A DNA stretch of 13,754 nt, taken from Psychrilyobacter sp. GTDB taxonomy: Bacteria > Fusobacteriota > Fusobacteriia > Fusobacteriales > Fusobacteriaceae. The number at the start of each line of letters is the position of its first letter. Position 1 is the stretch's first letter. The DNA lies in assembly GCA_030621995.1 (NCBI GenBank), contig JAUXGP010000016.1, positions 1 to 13,754 of the forward strand, given 5' to 3'. Shown piece by piece: positions 1 to 7,099 of this stretch. The notes below the pieces were generated by a model, which ran no database searches, was not told the DNA's origin, and was given only the letters and a program-made list of their open reading frames with translations. The position numbers were made by a program, and so were the translations under genes.

Positions 1-176
1 TAATTTGCATCATCAAAATCTAAAATCGCCTCTAATTTATCCTTCTTAAAAAGAAAATTTGTATGATGAAAATCACAATGGCAAATTCCTTTGGGTATAT
101 TTTCAGAAATATCTATTTTTTTTAATTCTGACCTTATCCATTCTAATTTTTTCTTAGAATTATCACTGTGGGTTTT
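1..176 (-). pseudogene. Fragment of an APH/choline-kinase-type phosphotransferase
   Basis: An open minus-strand reading frame runs off the left edge of the window. Its visible part includes the segment GICHCDFHHTNFLF followed by AILDFDDAN. This is the catalytic loop (HxDxxxxN) and the metal-binding aspartate segment of the aminoglycoside phosphotransferase/homoserine kinase-like fold, which transfers phosphate from ATP to small molecules. The frame meets an in-frame TAA at 177-179, and no ATG, GTG or TTG with a ribosome binding site precedes the motif. The N-terminal lobe that should lie upstream is therefore missing. The break coincides with the start of a dispersed repeat at 188. I infer a 5'-truncated remnant rather than a working gene. 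Its substrate cannot be told, and the C-terminal part lies outside the window. Confidence 0.6.
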
Positions 177-187
177 TTATTTTGCAC

Positions 188-266
188 AGATAAAACACTT
201 TAATAAAAAAAATCTGTGTTAATTGGATAAAAAAATCCGTGAAATCTGTGTCAAGTGTTTTTATCT
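188..266. repeat. Dispersed 'ATCTGTG' repeat, copy 1, with inverted flanks
   Basis: The core at 215-254 holds TGTGTTAAT, then GGAT-A7-ATCC (a small hairpin at 225-238), then ATCCGTGAAATCTGTGTCAA. A related copy in the same orientation lies at 5847-5883; the last 20 bases match at 18 of 20 positions. Copy 1 is also flanked by imperfect inverted arms, AGATAAAACACTT (188-200) and AAGTGTTTTTATCT (253-266), which differ by one A. The element lies between the MFS gene end and the broken phosphotransferase. 'AATCTGTGTTAATCTGTG'-like intergenic repeats are familiar from other bacterial genomes, but I know of no established function. Confidence 0.65.
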
Positions 267-285
267 CTACCAAATCTATCATCTA

Positions 286-1599
286 TTATTTTTTATTCAC
301 CTTTAAATATTCAGGTAAAAATGAGCTTATTCTTTTAAACATGGCTGAATTTACCGGTAAAATCCCCTTATATTTAAACTCTTTAATATGGGTTTCTACA
401 TTGGTAAAATGCAGGATAGCAAAAAACCTGGTTCCCATTCCCAAAAGGAAAATAAGTTTGATTCCATGATAGGTTTCACCAAAAATTACAAAGGTTTTAT
501 CCATCAAAATATTTCCCAAACTTCCACCTATAATCGAAGAGCATGCTGCTACAACTCCTATAACAATAGAAAATACTGCAAAATAACTTTCCATAGGATA
601 ATCTGAAATTTCTAAGATAAGCAGGTTAAAAAATGACAAATTGATAGCCGTAAATGTGATAGCTATAATAATTGCATCCAGTAACAGTAAAAATTTATAG
701 TTATCCTCACTTATTACCAGATATATTATCAAACTGTAGGTAGACAAAAACATCCCTATATTCATGATAAGTTTACTCCCGTATTTATCACTCATCTTTC
801 CATAGACATAGTACATCAGCATAGAACCTGCCCCTGTAATAATTCCCATGGTGGCTAAAAATTTAGGATCTACTCTCAATATATTTACCTGATAATAGGC
901 AAAAAAAGGTTTTACAAACTCAAAACTAAATACCCAGACTGCAACAAATTTTAAGTAGATCATAAACTTCTTGTCTTTTAACGGTATACTTAGATCAATT
1001 TTTTTACTCTCTTCCTTTAGATCTGGAATACTGTGAAATTTAAATATAACAGTTGTTACTATTCCACTTATAGCCATAAACACTGCTACCGAAAATATAC
1101 CTATTTCTTGATTCTTCATCCCCAGTAAATAACCATATCCATAAGTAAACACTATACTAGCCAGAGAACCCATGACAGATCTTTTTCCAAAATAACTTCC
1201 TCTGTCCTTTTCATCCACTATTTCATTCATAGCTGCAGTCCATACATTGGATACTATGGTTTCAAAAAAACTAAAGATTAACATAGCAATTAATAGGATA
1301 TATGGATTTCTATATTGAAAAAACATAGCCACAGGTACTATTAAAAATGCATTCCTGGAGATCAGAGCCGCGACCATCAAAACTCTTTTTCTGGTTTTGA
1401 ATACCTTGTAAAACTTAGGAGTCAATAACTGAAACATCCTGGTTGTGTAGAGCAGGGTCATCATCATAGAAAGCATTAGAGGAGTGGCATTAAAATACAT
1501 AGCTAGAGATGCCAGAACGAACCCTTGAGTTCCGGTCCCTATCCCGCTATATAACATCCCTTCTGCTATGGATAAGTTTTTAGTCATTTTTTTCTGCAT
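286..1599 (-). CDS. MFS family permease, probably for a sugar or oligosaccharide
   Basis: A 437-residue integral inner-membrane protein with about twelve hydrophobic segments, the usual major facilitator layout. The C-terminal half contains GKMSDKYGSKLIMNIG, the loop 8-9 version of MFS motif A. The N-terminal half has NEIVDEKDRGSYFGKRS, resembling the RGxYFGxR segment common in MFS permeases encoded beside glycoside hydrolases. I place the start at 1599 because GGAG at 1607-1610 sits 7 bases before that ATG; an in-frame ATG 12 codons upstream lacks a comparable site. The gene is the last one of the minus-strand sugar locus. I infer import of the substrate handled by the GH13, GH130 and DUF1861 proteins. 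The substrate itself is not readable from sequence. Confidence 0.85.
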   Translation of the reverse strand: MQKKMTKNLSIAEGMLYSGIGTGTQGFVLASLAMYFNATPLMLSMMMTLLYTTRMFQLLTPKFYKVFKTRKRVLMVAALISRNAFLIVPVAMFFQYRNPYILLIAMLIFSFFETIVSNVWTAAMNEIVDEKDRGSYFGKRSVMGSLASIVFTYGYGYLLGMKNQEIGIFSVAVFMAISGIVTTVIFKFHSIPDLKEESKKIDLSIPLKDKKFMIYLKFVAVWVFSFEFVKPFFAYYQVNILRVDPKFLATMGIITGAGSMLMYYVYGKMSDKYGSKLIMNIGMFLSTYSLIIYLVISEDNYKFLLLLDAIIIAITFTAINLSFFNLLILEISDYPMESYFAVFSIVIGVVAACSSIIGGSLGNILMDKTFVIFGETYHGIKLIFLLGMGTRFFAILHFTNVETHIKEFKYKGILPVNSAMFKRISSFLPEYLKVNKK

Positions 1600-1621
1600 A
1601 AAATTTCTCCCTATAATTTTA

Positions 1622-1646
1622 TAAGGGCTATACAAGATAGCCCTTA
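1622..1646. terminator. Hairpin between porin remnant and MFS gene
   Basis: TAAGGGCTAT (1622-1631) pairs perfectly with ATAGCCCTTA (1637-1646) around a 5-base loop. On the plus strand it is followed by ACAATTTTTTATTTTTTT, a good U-tract; on the minus strand the tail is only ATAAAATTATA. No plus-strand gene ends here, so it may act as a partial terminator or transcript-end stabiliser for minus-strand messages ahead of the MFS gene. It lies in the 5' region of that gene, 23 bases before its start codon, so attenuation is also possible. Confidence 0.5.
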
Positions 1647-1667
1647 CAATTTTTTATTTTTTTAATC

Positions 1668-2102
1668 TTAGAAGATATAGTTGAGTCCTATTTTGCCGAA
1701 GTAAACATCTGCATCTCCATATTCCACTCCGCCAGCTTCTTTATTAGTTCTATGTCTGTATGAAACTTCCGATAAAAAATAAAGATTCTGTTTGATAGGA
1801 TATGAATGTGCCACTATAAGCTTTACATCATCCGACTCATATCCAATAGTTCCATCTGGGTTTGTTCCAGTTTCAGGTCCTATCTCCATCTTAAAGAAGA
1901 AATTATGTTTCCCGGTATTCCAAGACATCCATGGTCTGATCTGAGTTTCATTCACATCATAGTTACTACGATTATATCCGCCATCACTGTAGTCATAACC
2001 ATTTTTTGAATAATATGCTCCGGACTTAGTTTCATTTAAGGCCTTGATTTCACCATTGATCCACATATTATCTGTAATCTGGTATCTGTACTGCGGTTTG
2101 AT
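1668..2102 (-). pseudogene. 5'-truncated outer-membrane porin-like protein
   Basis: The frame encodes the C-terminal ~144 residues of a beta-barrel protein. It shows alternating hydrophobic/aromatic strands (PQYRYQITDNMWINGEIKAL; KLIVAHSYPIKQNLYFLSEV) and ends in FGKIGLNYIF, the terminal aromatic residue typical of outer-membrane barrels. Coding similarity continues upstream of the first ATG (2064-2066) to an in-frame TGA at 2103-2105. There is no signal peptide, start codon or ribosome binding site, so the N-terminus is lost. The break lies within about 13 bases of the DUF1861 stop codon, suggesting a deletion that fused the operon to the porin tail. The style recalls KdgM-like oligosaccharide porins, but I cannot confirm the family. 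It is unlike the intact barrel at 12361-13482. Confidence 0.6.
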
Positions 2103-2115
2103 TCATAAATTGTTT

Positions 2116-3048
2116 CTAGTTCTCCCATTTTATAAATGGATCGTCTATCTCTATCCAATGAGCTTCTGCATCTGCTATTCCTGCATAGAGTACAGCCTTT
2201 CCATTTTCTTTTCGAACTAATCCTCCAGAGAATACTACATCTTCTAAATCAGGTCTTTTAGCTTCTCCTGCTTTGAATAAATCTCTATACCCTATCAATT
2301 CCATCTCTGTATATTCCTTTGTTTCAGGGTCGAAACAAAACACTGCCGGATAATAATGTCTAATGATTCCATCTGCATCAAGGGATGCTACATGAGCTAA
2401 TACTCCTAATTTTCCATTTTTAAGCAGGTGGATCTCATTTCCTCCTCCCCATTCTTCTTCAAAGAAATGATCCATTAACGGAGCATTCTCTACCAATTCA
2501 TCTGTTAAGTCATCTAAAGTTTCCATCTCTGCATATCCAATAGTTCCCCTTCCGCCTTTTTCACCTTGTGGTCTTGTGAATACACCTATTTTCCCGTCAG
2601 CTAATTCCACTAATCTCAAGTCTTTCATCCTGTCCGGTCCCTGGGCAAATCTCTCCAAAGAAAAGATATCTGTTCCCCTGTGATAGATAGTTCTCCACGC
2701 TAAAGCCTCAGGATTCTTGGTATCAGGATAAATCTGTACCCCTCCAAGGATTAATTCTCCACCTATCACAGTAAAGAATGGATCTTGAAGTTTAAAAGTA
2801 CATGCTCCTTCTATCGGATACCATTTCCCGTATTTTTCTTCAAAGAACATAACATCCGCATACTCTGTATCTCTTCCCTCTACTCTTCCTGCAATAACAG
2901 TTCTTCCGGCAGATTCAAATGGAGCGGTGATATTGTATACATCTCTTCCATCTACATTTTCAAACCTTATCTTGTCTGTTTTAAATTCTTTTCCTGCATT
3001 TCTTTCATTAAATTCCTTCAAAAGGTCTGCACACAATCTCTTTTTCAT
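2116..3048 (-). CDS. DUF1861 family protein, probable beta-propeller glycoside-active protein
   Basis: A 310-residue soluble protein without signal peptide. I recognise the DUF1861 family from its length and from segments such as AWRTIYHRG, RPQGEKGGRGTIGYAEMETL, WGGGNEIHLL and the closing VLYAGIADAEAHWIEIDDPF. The repeating strand-rich pattern and the final YAGIADA motif resemble the YYGAADE end of the GH130 protein next door, which suggests a related five-bladed propeller fold (inference). The family has no reaction I can name with confidence. The start is set at 3048 because GGAGG at 3060-3064 precedes it by 11 bases; an upstream ATG at 3093 would overlap the preceding gene and lacks a clear site. 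It follows the GH130 gene by 23 bases, so the two are probably co-transcribed and act on related mannosides. Confidence 0.8.
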   Translation of the reverse strand: MKKRLCADLLKEFNERNAGKEFKTDKIRFENVDGRDVYNITAPFESAGRTVIAGRVEGRDTEYADVMFFEEKYGKWYPIEGACTFKLQDPFFTVIGGELILGGVQIYPDTKNPEALAWRTIYHRGTDIFSLERFAQGPDRMKDLRLVELADGKIGVFTRPQGEKGGRGTIGYAEMETLDDLTDELVENAPLMDHFFEEEWGGGNEIHLLKNGKLGVLAHVASLDADGIIRHYYPAVFCFDPETKEYTEMELIGYRDLFKAGEAKRPDLEDVVFSGGLVRKENGKAVLYAGIADAEAHWIEIDDPFIKWEN

Positions 3049-3071
3049 TTTAAATTTATCCTCCGTATTTT

Positions 3072-4130
3072 TTATAAATCCAAGTGTTTCCACAAATCAT
3101 TCATAGTAATTTCAGCCAGACAGGTGACCTCATCTGCTGCACCATAATAAATTTTTAATATTTCATCTTCAATTATAGCTCCACAGCTGAATACTACATT
3201 TCCGAAAAAGCCATTTACTTCATAGTCCTCTTCAGGTTCTAAAAGCGGTGTTTTAGATTTTGCCAGAATTTTACTTGGATTATTTAAATCCAGTAAAAGA
3301 GCTCCCAGACAGTATCTTTCTTTCTCATCTACACCGTGATATATTTGTAACCATCCTTTAGGAGTTTTAAGCATCTGTGCTCCTCCTCCAAGTTTTAAAC
3401 AGTCCCATTCATCCTTAGAAGCTCCCAATAGATGCTCATGATCTCCCCAGTGCCTTAAGTTGGTAGACTTTGCAATCCATATCTCAGGTTTACCTATATA
3501 TTTTTGCATAGGTCTGTGAAGAGCATAATATTCTCCGTTTATTTTTTCCGGAAATAAACATACATCTCTATTATCCGGCTCAAAAATAATTCCAATTCTT
3601 TCTACAGATTCAAAATCATCTGTAACTGCTAAACCAGTTGCGATTCCCATAGGAGATACAGCTGAATAGTTGATGTAAAACCTTCCCTCTATCTCTGTAA
3701 TTCTCGGGTCTTCACATCCAAAAGCCTCATACTTAGTTTCAGGAAATAAAAATGGCTTATCTGATATTTCAAAATTAACCCCGTCTGTACTTCTGGCTAT
3801 TCTAAAGTGAGATATAGATGTCAGATACTGCATATATGTGTCCCCTGCATAGGTAACTATTCTGCTGTCTGAAAAATCATATCTTTTATCTGATTTTTCT
3901 ATCTCTTTGATAGCCAGTTCGTAATTCCCGTTTTTTTCTTCCAAATGAGGAATTCTCAATATATTTTCATCCAAAGATTTTGCACTTTCTGCTATTCTCA
4001 GGAGTAAGATAGTTTCTTTCTTATATTTTACTGCTCCTGCATTAAATACACACTCCACCTTAAAATCAGGTCTGGTAGGTTTTATATCTGCCGGAGTAAT
4101 CAGCGGATTTTTAACACTTCTTTTTATCAT
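3072..4130 (-). CDS. GH130 family beta-mannoside phosphorylase-like protein
   Basis: A 352-residue cytoplasmic protein of glycoside hydrolase family 130, whose members mostly cleave beta-mannosides with inorganic phosphate to give alpha-mannose 1-phosphate. Visible landmarks are NPLITP near the N-terminus, FNAG (29-32), FGCEDPRIT (137-145) with the conserved aspartate D141 expected to act as general acid, CLFPEKINGEYYALHRP (191-207), GGG (248-250), IYHG (263-266) and YYGAAD (328-333). From memory it most resembles the beta-1,2-mannobiose phosphorylases of Listeria and Thermoanaerobacter, but linkage specificity is inferred. The basic residues of HRP and YHG fit a phosphorylase rather than a hydrolase. 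The start follows GGGAG at 4139-4143 by 8 bases. It begins one base after the GH13 stop, indicating translational coupling. Confidence 0.85.
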   Translation of the reverse strand: MIKRSVKNPLITPADIKPTRPDFKVECVFNAGAVKYKKETILLLRIAESAKSLDENILRIPHLEEKNGNYELAIKEIEKSDKRYDFSDSRIVTYAGDTYMQYLTSISHFRIARSTDGVNFEISDKPFLFPETKYEAFGCEDPRITEIEGRFYINYSAVSPMGIATGLAVTDDFESVERIGIIFEPDNRDVCLFPEKINGEYYALHRPMQKYIGKPEIWIAKSTNLRHWGDHEHLLGASKDEWDCLKLGGGAQMLKTPKGWLQIYHGVDEKERYCLGALLLDLNNPSKILAKSKTPLLEPEEDYEVNGFFGNVVFSCGAIIEDEILKIYYGAADEVTCLAEITMNDLWKHLDL

Positions 4131-4131
4131 T

Positions 4132-5703
4132 TTATTTTCTCCCTTTCTTCAGAACTAAGATTTCATTTTTAACCAAGGTATTTTTAGCTTCTCCCGCCAA
4201 AACTTTAAAAACTCCACAAGGCAGCTCTATCTCGGTTGGTTGTTCAAAATTTATATACACATATATTCTTTCCTCTTTAAAAACTCTCTCAAAACTTATA
4301 AGTCCATCTGTATATTTTAAATTTTCATACTCTCCATATGATAGTGCTTCCTCACCCTTTCTCAATTCAATCAATTTTTTATAGTAATTAAAAAGTGAAT
4401 CAGTATTTTTTTTTTCATTTTCTACATTCAAAAACTTATAATTTCCATTTATTTTTAGCCATGATGTTCCTGTAGTAAAACCACTATTTTCCGTGCTGTT
4501 CCACTGCATGGGACTTCTGGATTTATCCCTGGTTTTTTCATTGGCCGTTTTTAAGGCTTCTTCATGAGATCTGCCTTTTTTTATCTCAGTTTCATAATTG
4601 GTTCTTCCCTGGATATCATTTATCTCATCCATCGATTTAGCTGTTAAGTTAGTCATTCCAATCTCATCCCCATAGTATAAAAACGGAACTCCCTTGGTAG
4701 TCAGTATAAATGTTGCTATGGCTTTGGCTCTGTCAACATCCCTGTCCGATTCACCAAATCTGCTCATATGCCGGGGCATATCATGACTGCCAAAAAAAAT
4801 AGTGGGATATCCATTCAGATCTCTATCCATTTTTTCTATTTCATCATAAAAACCCTTAGAATCAAACTTTTCCTTACTTCCCAAATTAAAGTTAAAGACA
4901 ACATCCAGAAGATCTTCACCGCAATATTTTTTCAACACATCCAGATCTTCACTCCCAATTTCTCCTACTAAAAACTTATCTCCATAGGATTTAACACACT
5001 TATTTATTCCACCAATGGCATCTAAGATCCCAGACTGGTCTATATCAAATTTATGATCCTGTTCTCCCTTTTCATCCATGGGATTATCCTCTGTTATACC
5101 TTCACAGGTCATAAAATTAATTACATCCAGCCTAAACCCATCTATCCCTTTATCCAGCCAAAACTCCATAATTTTATTGGCTTCCTCACGGACTTTAGGA
5201 TTGGTCCAATTTAGATCTACCTGCTCCACAGCAAATTTATGATAATAATATTCATTGGTTGCCCTATCCCATTCCCAGGCTGATCCGCTGAAGAATGATT
5301 CCCAGTTATTTGGTTTTTCTTTCCAGATATAATAATCCCTGTATGGATTGTCCTTTGACTTTTTAGCTTCTTGAAACCATTCATGCTGATTTGAAGTGTG
5401 ATTTAATACAAGATCCGCTATTACTTTAATATCCCTTTTATGAGCCTCATCTAAAAACTCCTCAAAATCTGCCATAGTTCCATAATCTGAATCCACAGAG
5501 TAATAATCACTGATATCATATCCATTATCTATTTTGGGAGATTGATAAAAAGGAGTTAACCAAATACCCGTTATCCCCAACCTCTTCAGATAATCTAATT
5601 TTTCTATTATTCCTTTAAAATCACCCTTTCCATCTCCATTGGAGTCATTAAAACTAGGTATATACAGTTCATAAAATACAGCTTCTTTCCACCAATTTTT
5701 CAT
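4132..5703 (-). CDS. GH13 alpha-glucosidase, oligo-1,6-glucosidase type
   Basis: A 523-residue cytoplasmic enzyme hydrolysing terminal alpha-glucosidic bonds. It has the (beta/alpha)8 GH13 signatures in order: calcium loop DSNGDGKGD (20-28), region I DLVLNH (97-102), QVDLNW (161-166, a variant of QPDLNW), region II GFRLDV with nucleophile D193, region III GEI with acid/base E248, and region IV SHD (306-308). Valine after the nucleophile is the residue reported for alpha-1,6-acting members such as dextran glucosidase and oligo-1,6-glucosidase; alpha-1,4 enzymes usually have alanine or threonine. Trehalose-6-phosphate hydrolase is an alternative. The start at 5703 follows GGGAG by 5 bases and gives the family's usual MKNWWKEAV opening; the ATG eight codons upstream lacks a ribosome binding site. 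First gene of the GH13–GH130–DUF1861 operon. Confidence 0.9.
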   Translation of the reverse strand: MKNWWKEAVFYELYIPSFNDSNGDGKGDFKGIIEKLDYLKRLGITGIWLTPFYQSPKIDNGYDISDYYSVDSDYGTMADFEEFLDEAHKRDIKVIADLVLNHTSNQHEWFQEAKKSKDNPYRDYYIWKEKPNNWESFFSGSAWEWDRATNEYYYHKFAVEQVDLNWTNPKVREEANKIMEFWLDKGIDGFRLDVINFMTCEGITEDNPMDEKGEQDHKFDIDQSGILDAIGGINKCVKSYGDKFLVGEIGSEDLDVLKKYCGEDLLDVVFNFNLGSKEKFDSKGFYDEIEKMDRDLNGYPTIFFGSHDMPRHMSRFGESDRDVDRAKAIATFILTTKGVPFLYYGDEIGMTNLTAKSMDEINDIQGRTNYETEIKKGRSHEEALKTANEKTRDKSRSPMQWNSTENSGFTTGTSWLKINGNYKFLNVENEKKNTDSLFNYYKKLIELRKGEEALSYGEYENLKYTDGLISFERVFKEERIYVYINFEQPTEIELPCGVFKVLAGEAKNTLVKNEILVLKKGRK

Positions 5704-5947
5704 TCTCTCTCCCTTATTTTTCAACATTAATTCACTTTAAATTAAATCATTTTAAACAAAATCAAACTTTATTATTTCATCTTAGTCATAAAAGAGTCTT
5801 CTTTTCAGAATCGTTTCAAGTCTGGGTCTAAACATTTAAGATTATTTGTGTTAATCTTTTTTTATCTGTGATATCTGTGTCAAAAAATTATTTTTTTATT
5901 CAATTCTTTAGATTTAATTCTATCATGAAAGGGAGTTTTTTTCAATT
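5704..5947. other. Intergenic region between phosphatase end and GH13 start
   Basis: This 244-base A+T-rich gap lies downstream of the hydrogenase-sensor operon and upstream of the sugar operon. It contains the second dispersed repeat copy (5847-5883) and must hold the sugar operon promoter. I see only weak minus-strand candidates near 5730-5765, for example TTGATT followed by A/T-rich DNA. No convincing minus-strand terminator follows the phosphatase gene. TTGAAACGATTC at about 5810-5821 (minus strand) looks like half of a LacI-type operator but does not match a full catabolite-repression site. Confidence 0.4.
5847..5883. repeat. Dispersed 'ATCTGTG' repeat, copy 2
   Basis: TGTGTTAAT (5847-5855), a T-rich spacer and ATCTGTGATATCTGTGTCAA (5864-5883) match copy 1 near the left end of the window in order and orientation. 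The first 9 bases are identical and the last 20 match at 18 positions. Here AAGATTA (5838-5844) and TAATCTT (5852-5858) form a hairpin overlapping the repeat, with a plus-strand T-run after it. The inverted arms seen around copy 1 are not recognisable here. Together the two copies bracket the sugar locus as direct repeats. Confidence 0.6.
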
Positions 5948-7099
5948 TTACACATATTCTAAGGTAACGCTTTTCCCAAAAGCTTTTAAAATTGCCTCTA
6001 ATTCTATGACTACCTTTAATTTAATATTAAAATCAATTGGAAAATCCGGATTTTGATGGGCAGGATTTACAGCAGTTCCTGCTATTATCTTTATATGACT
6101 GACATCGAACAGGAGTAATCTCCCAAGGATTCCGGCTCCATCTTCGCTAGTGATTTCATTGCCTTCATAGATATATCCCTTTATATATTCCACAGTTTTA
6201 TTCAGTGTAAGCAGCCCCTCTGTCACCAGATCTACTCCCCTTAAATAACCCACTGGAGGCAGGGTGTTTTTATATCCCTTTAGATCTATTGTAATCTCCT
6301 CATCCCAAGCTTCAGATATTATATTAGCTGTGGTCCCGCCGCTGAGCACTATAGTCCCCTGTGAATTTTCTACTTTTTTTATAAATTTTTCATCATCTTC
6401 TATATTTTTAGGAGGTCCTGTAAATAGATTTAAATATTTTATAGGCTGGAATTTTATCGACAGAACAGTGGTATCATCTCCCGGTTTGTCATTGTATAGA
6501 GTTTTACAGACATCCAGCAAACTATTGGTTACATCTGTTGCGTATTTTTTCTGGGATATATCCCTCAAAAAATCATTTATATTTTCCCACTGCCAGCCTA
6601 AATTCAGATATTCTCCTACCCCTGCATGAACTGCTCCATCACTGACAACAGTCAACAGATCCCCGGGACAAAATTTGAAATAACTCTCAAAAATAGTTTT
6701 TCCCTTTATAATCCTCTCTTTTCTATCTATAAAAATATCCCGGCCATCTCTATAAAAAAATGTAGGAGGATTATCATATTCAACCATATAGCAGTCATCA
6801 TTATTATTTAATTTTATAATTGTAAAGGTAGAATAAGCCAGTTTCCTCACCTTACATTCAGGCAGGGTATTCATTATCGTCTCCAATGTTTCCTCGATAC
6901 TAGACCCGCCCTTTAGCATGGTGACAGCTATCTTTGAAGTCAGGGTAGCCAAGATATTTGCCTTGACCCCGCTCCCAAGCCCATCAGAAAGCACCAAAAG
7001 ACATCCATCCTCTGTTTTTACAGTTTCCACCTTGTCTCCGCAGAGCTCCTCACCAAATTTATTTATGCTTTTATATGAAGCATCTATATAATATTCCAT
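5948..7099 (-). CDS. SpoIIE/PP2C-type serine phosphatase of a sensory hydrogenase operon
   Basis: A 383-residue protein. Residues 1-215 form a metal-dependent PP2C/SpoIIE phosphatase domain with all expected acidic motifs: GDK (21-23), SDGLGSG (38-44), SDG (153-155) and GDDTTV (207-212). It should remove phosphate from serine or threonine of a partner protein, perhaps an anti-sigma-factor antagonist. Residues 221-383 form an additional domain starting YLNLFTGPPKN that I do not recognise; it contains VLSGGTTANI and may bind a ligand. The ATG overlaps the hydrogenase-like gene's stop by one base (TAATG), so the two are translationally coupled. No transmembrane segment or signal peptide is visible. 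The context matches phosphatase-linked sensory [FeFe] hydrogenases, implying that the upstream Fe-S/PAS protein controls this phosphatase. The target is not encoded in the window. Confidence 0.85.
   Translation of the reverse strand: MEYYIDASYKSINKFGEELCGDKVETVKTEDGCLLVLSDGLGSGVKANILATLTSKIAVTMLKGGSSIEETLETIMNTLPECKVRKLAYSTFTIIKLNNNDDCYMVEYDNPPTFFYRDGRDIFIDRKERIIKGKTIFESYFKFCPGDLLTVVSDGAVHAGVGEYLNLGWQWENINDFLRDISQKKYATDVTNSLLDVCKTLYNDKPGDDTTVLSIKFQPIKYLNLFTGPPKNIEDDEKFIKKVENSQGTIVLSGGTTANIISEAWDEEITIDLKGYKNTLPPVGYLRGVDLVTEGLLTLNKTVEYIKGYIYEGNEITSEDGAGILGRLLLFDVSHIKIIAGTAVNPAHQNPDFPIDFNIKLKVVIELEAILKAFGKSVTLEYV

Noticed and set aside
2785..3147. 120-residue plus-strand frame over DUF1861 and GH130 ends
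   Set aside because: It crosses two well-supported minus-strand genes, has a composition typical of antisense frames and no ribosome binding site.
5810..5821. Catabolite-repression (cre) site upstream of the GH13 gene
   Set aside because: TTGAAACGATTC has the central CG, but the TG half is displaced by one base and there is no matching right arm, so it fails the consensus.
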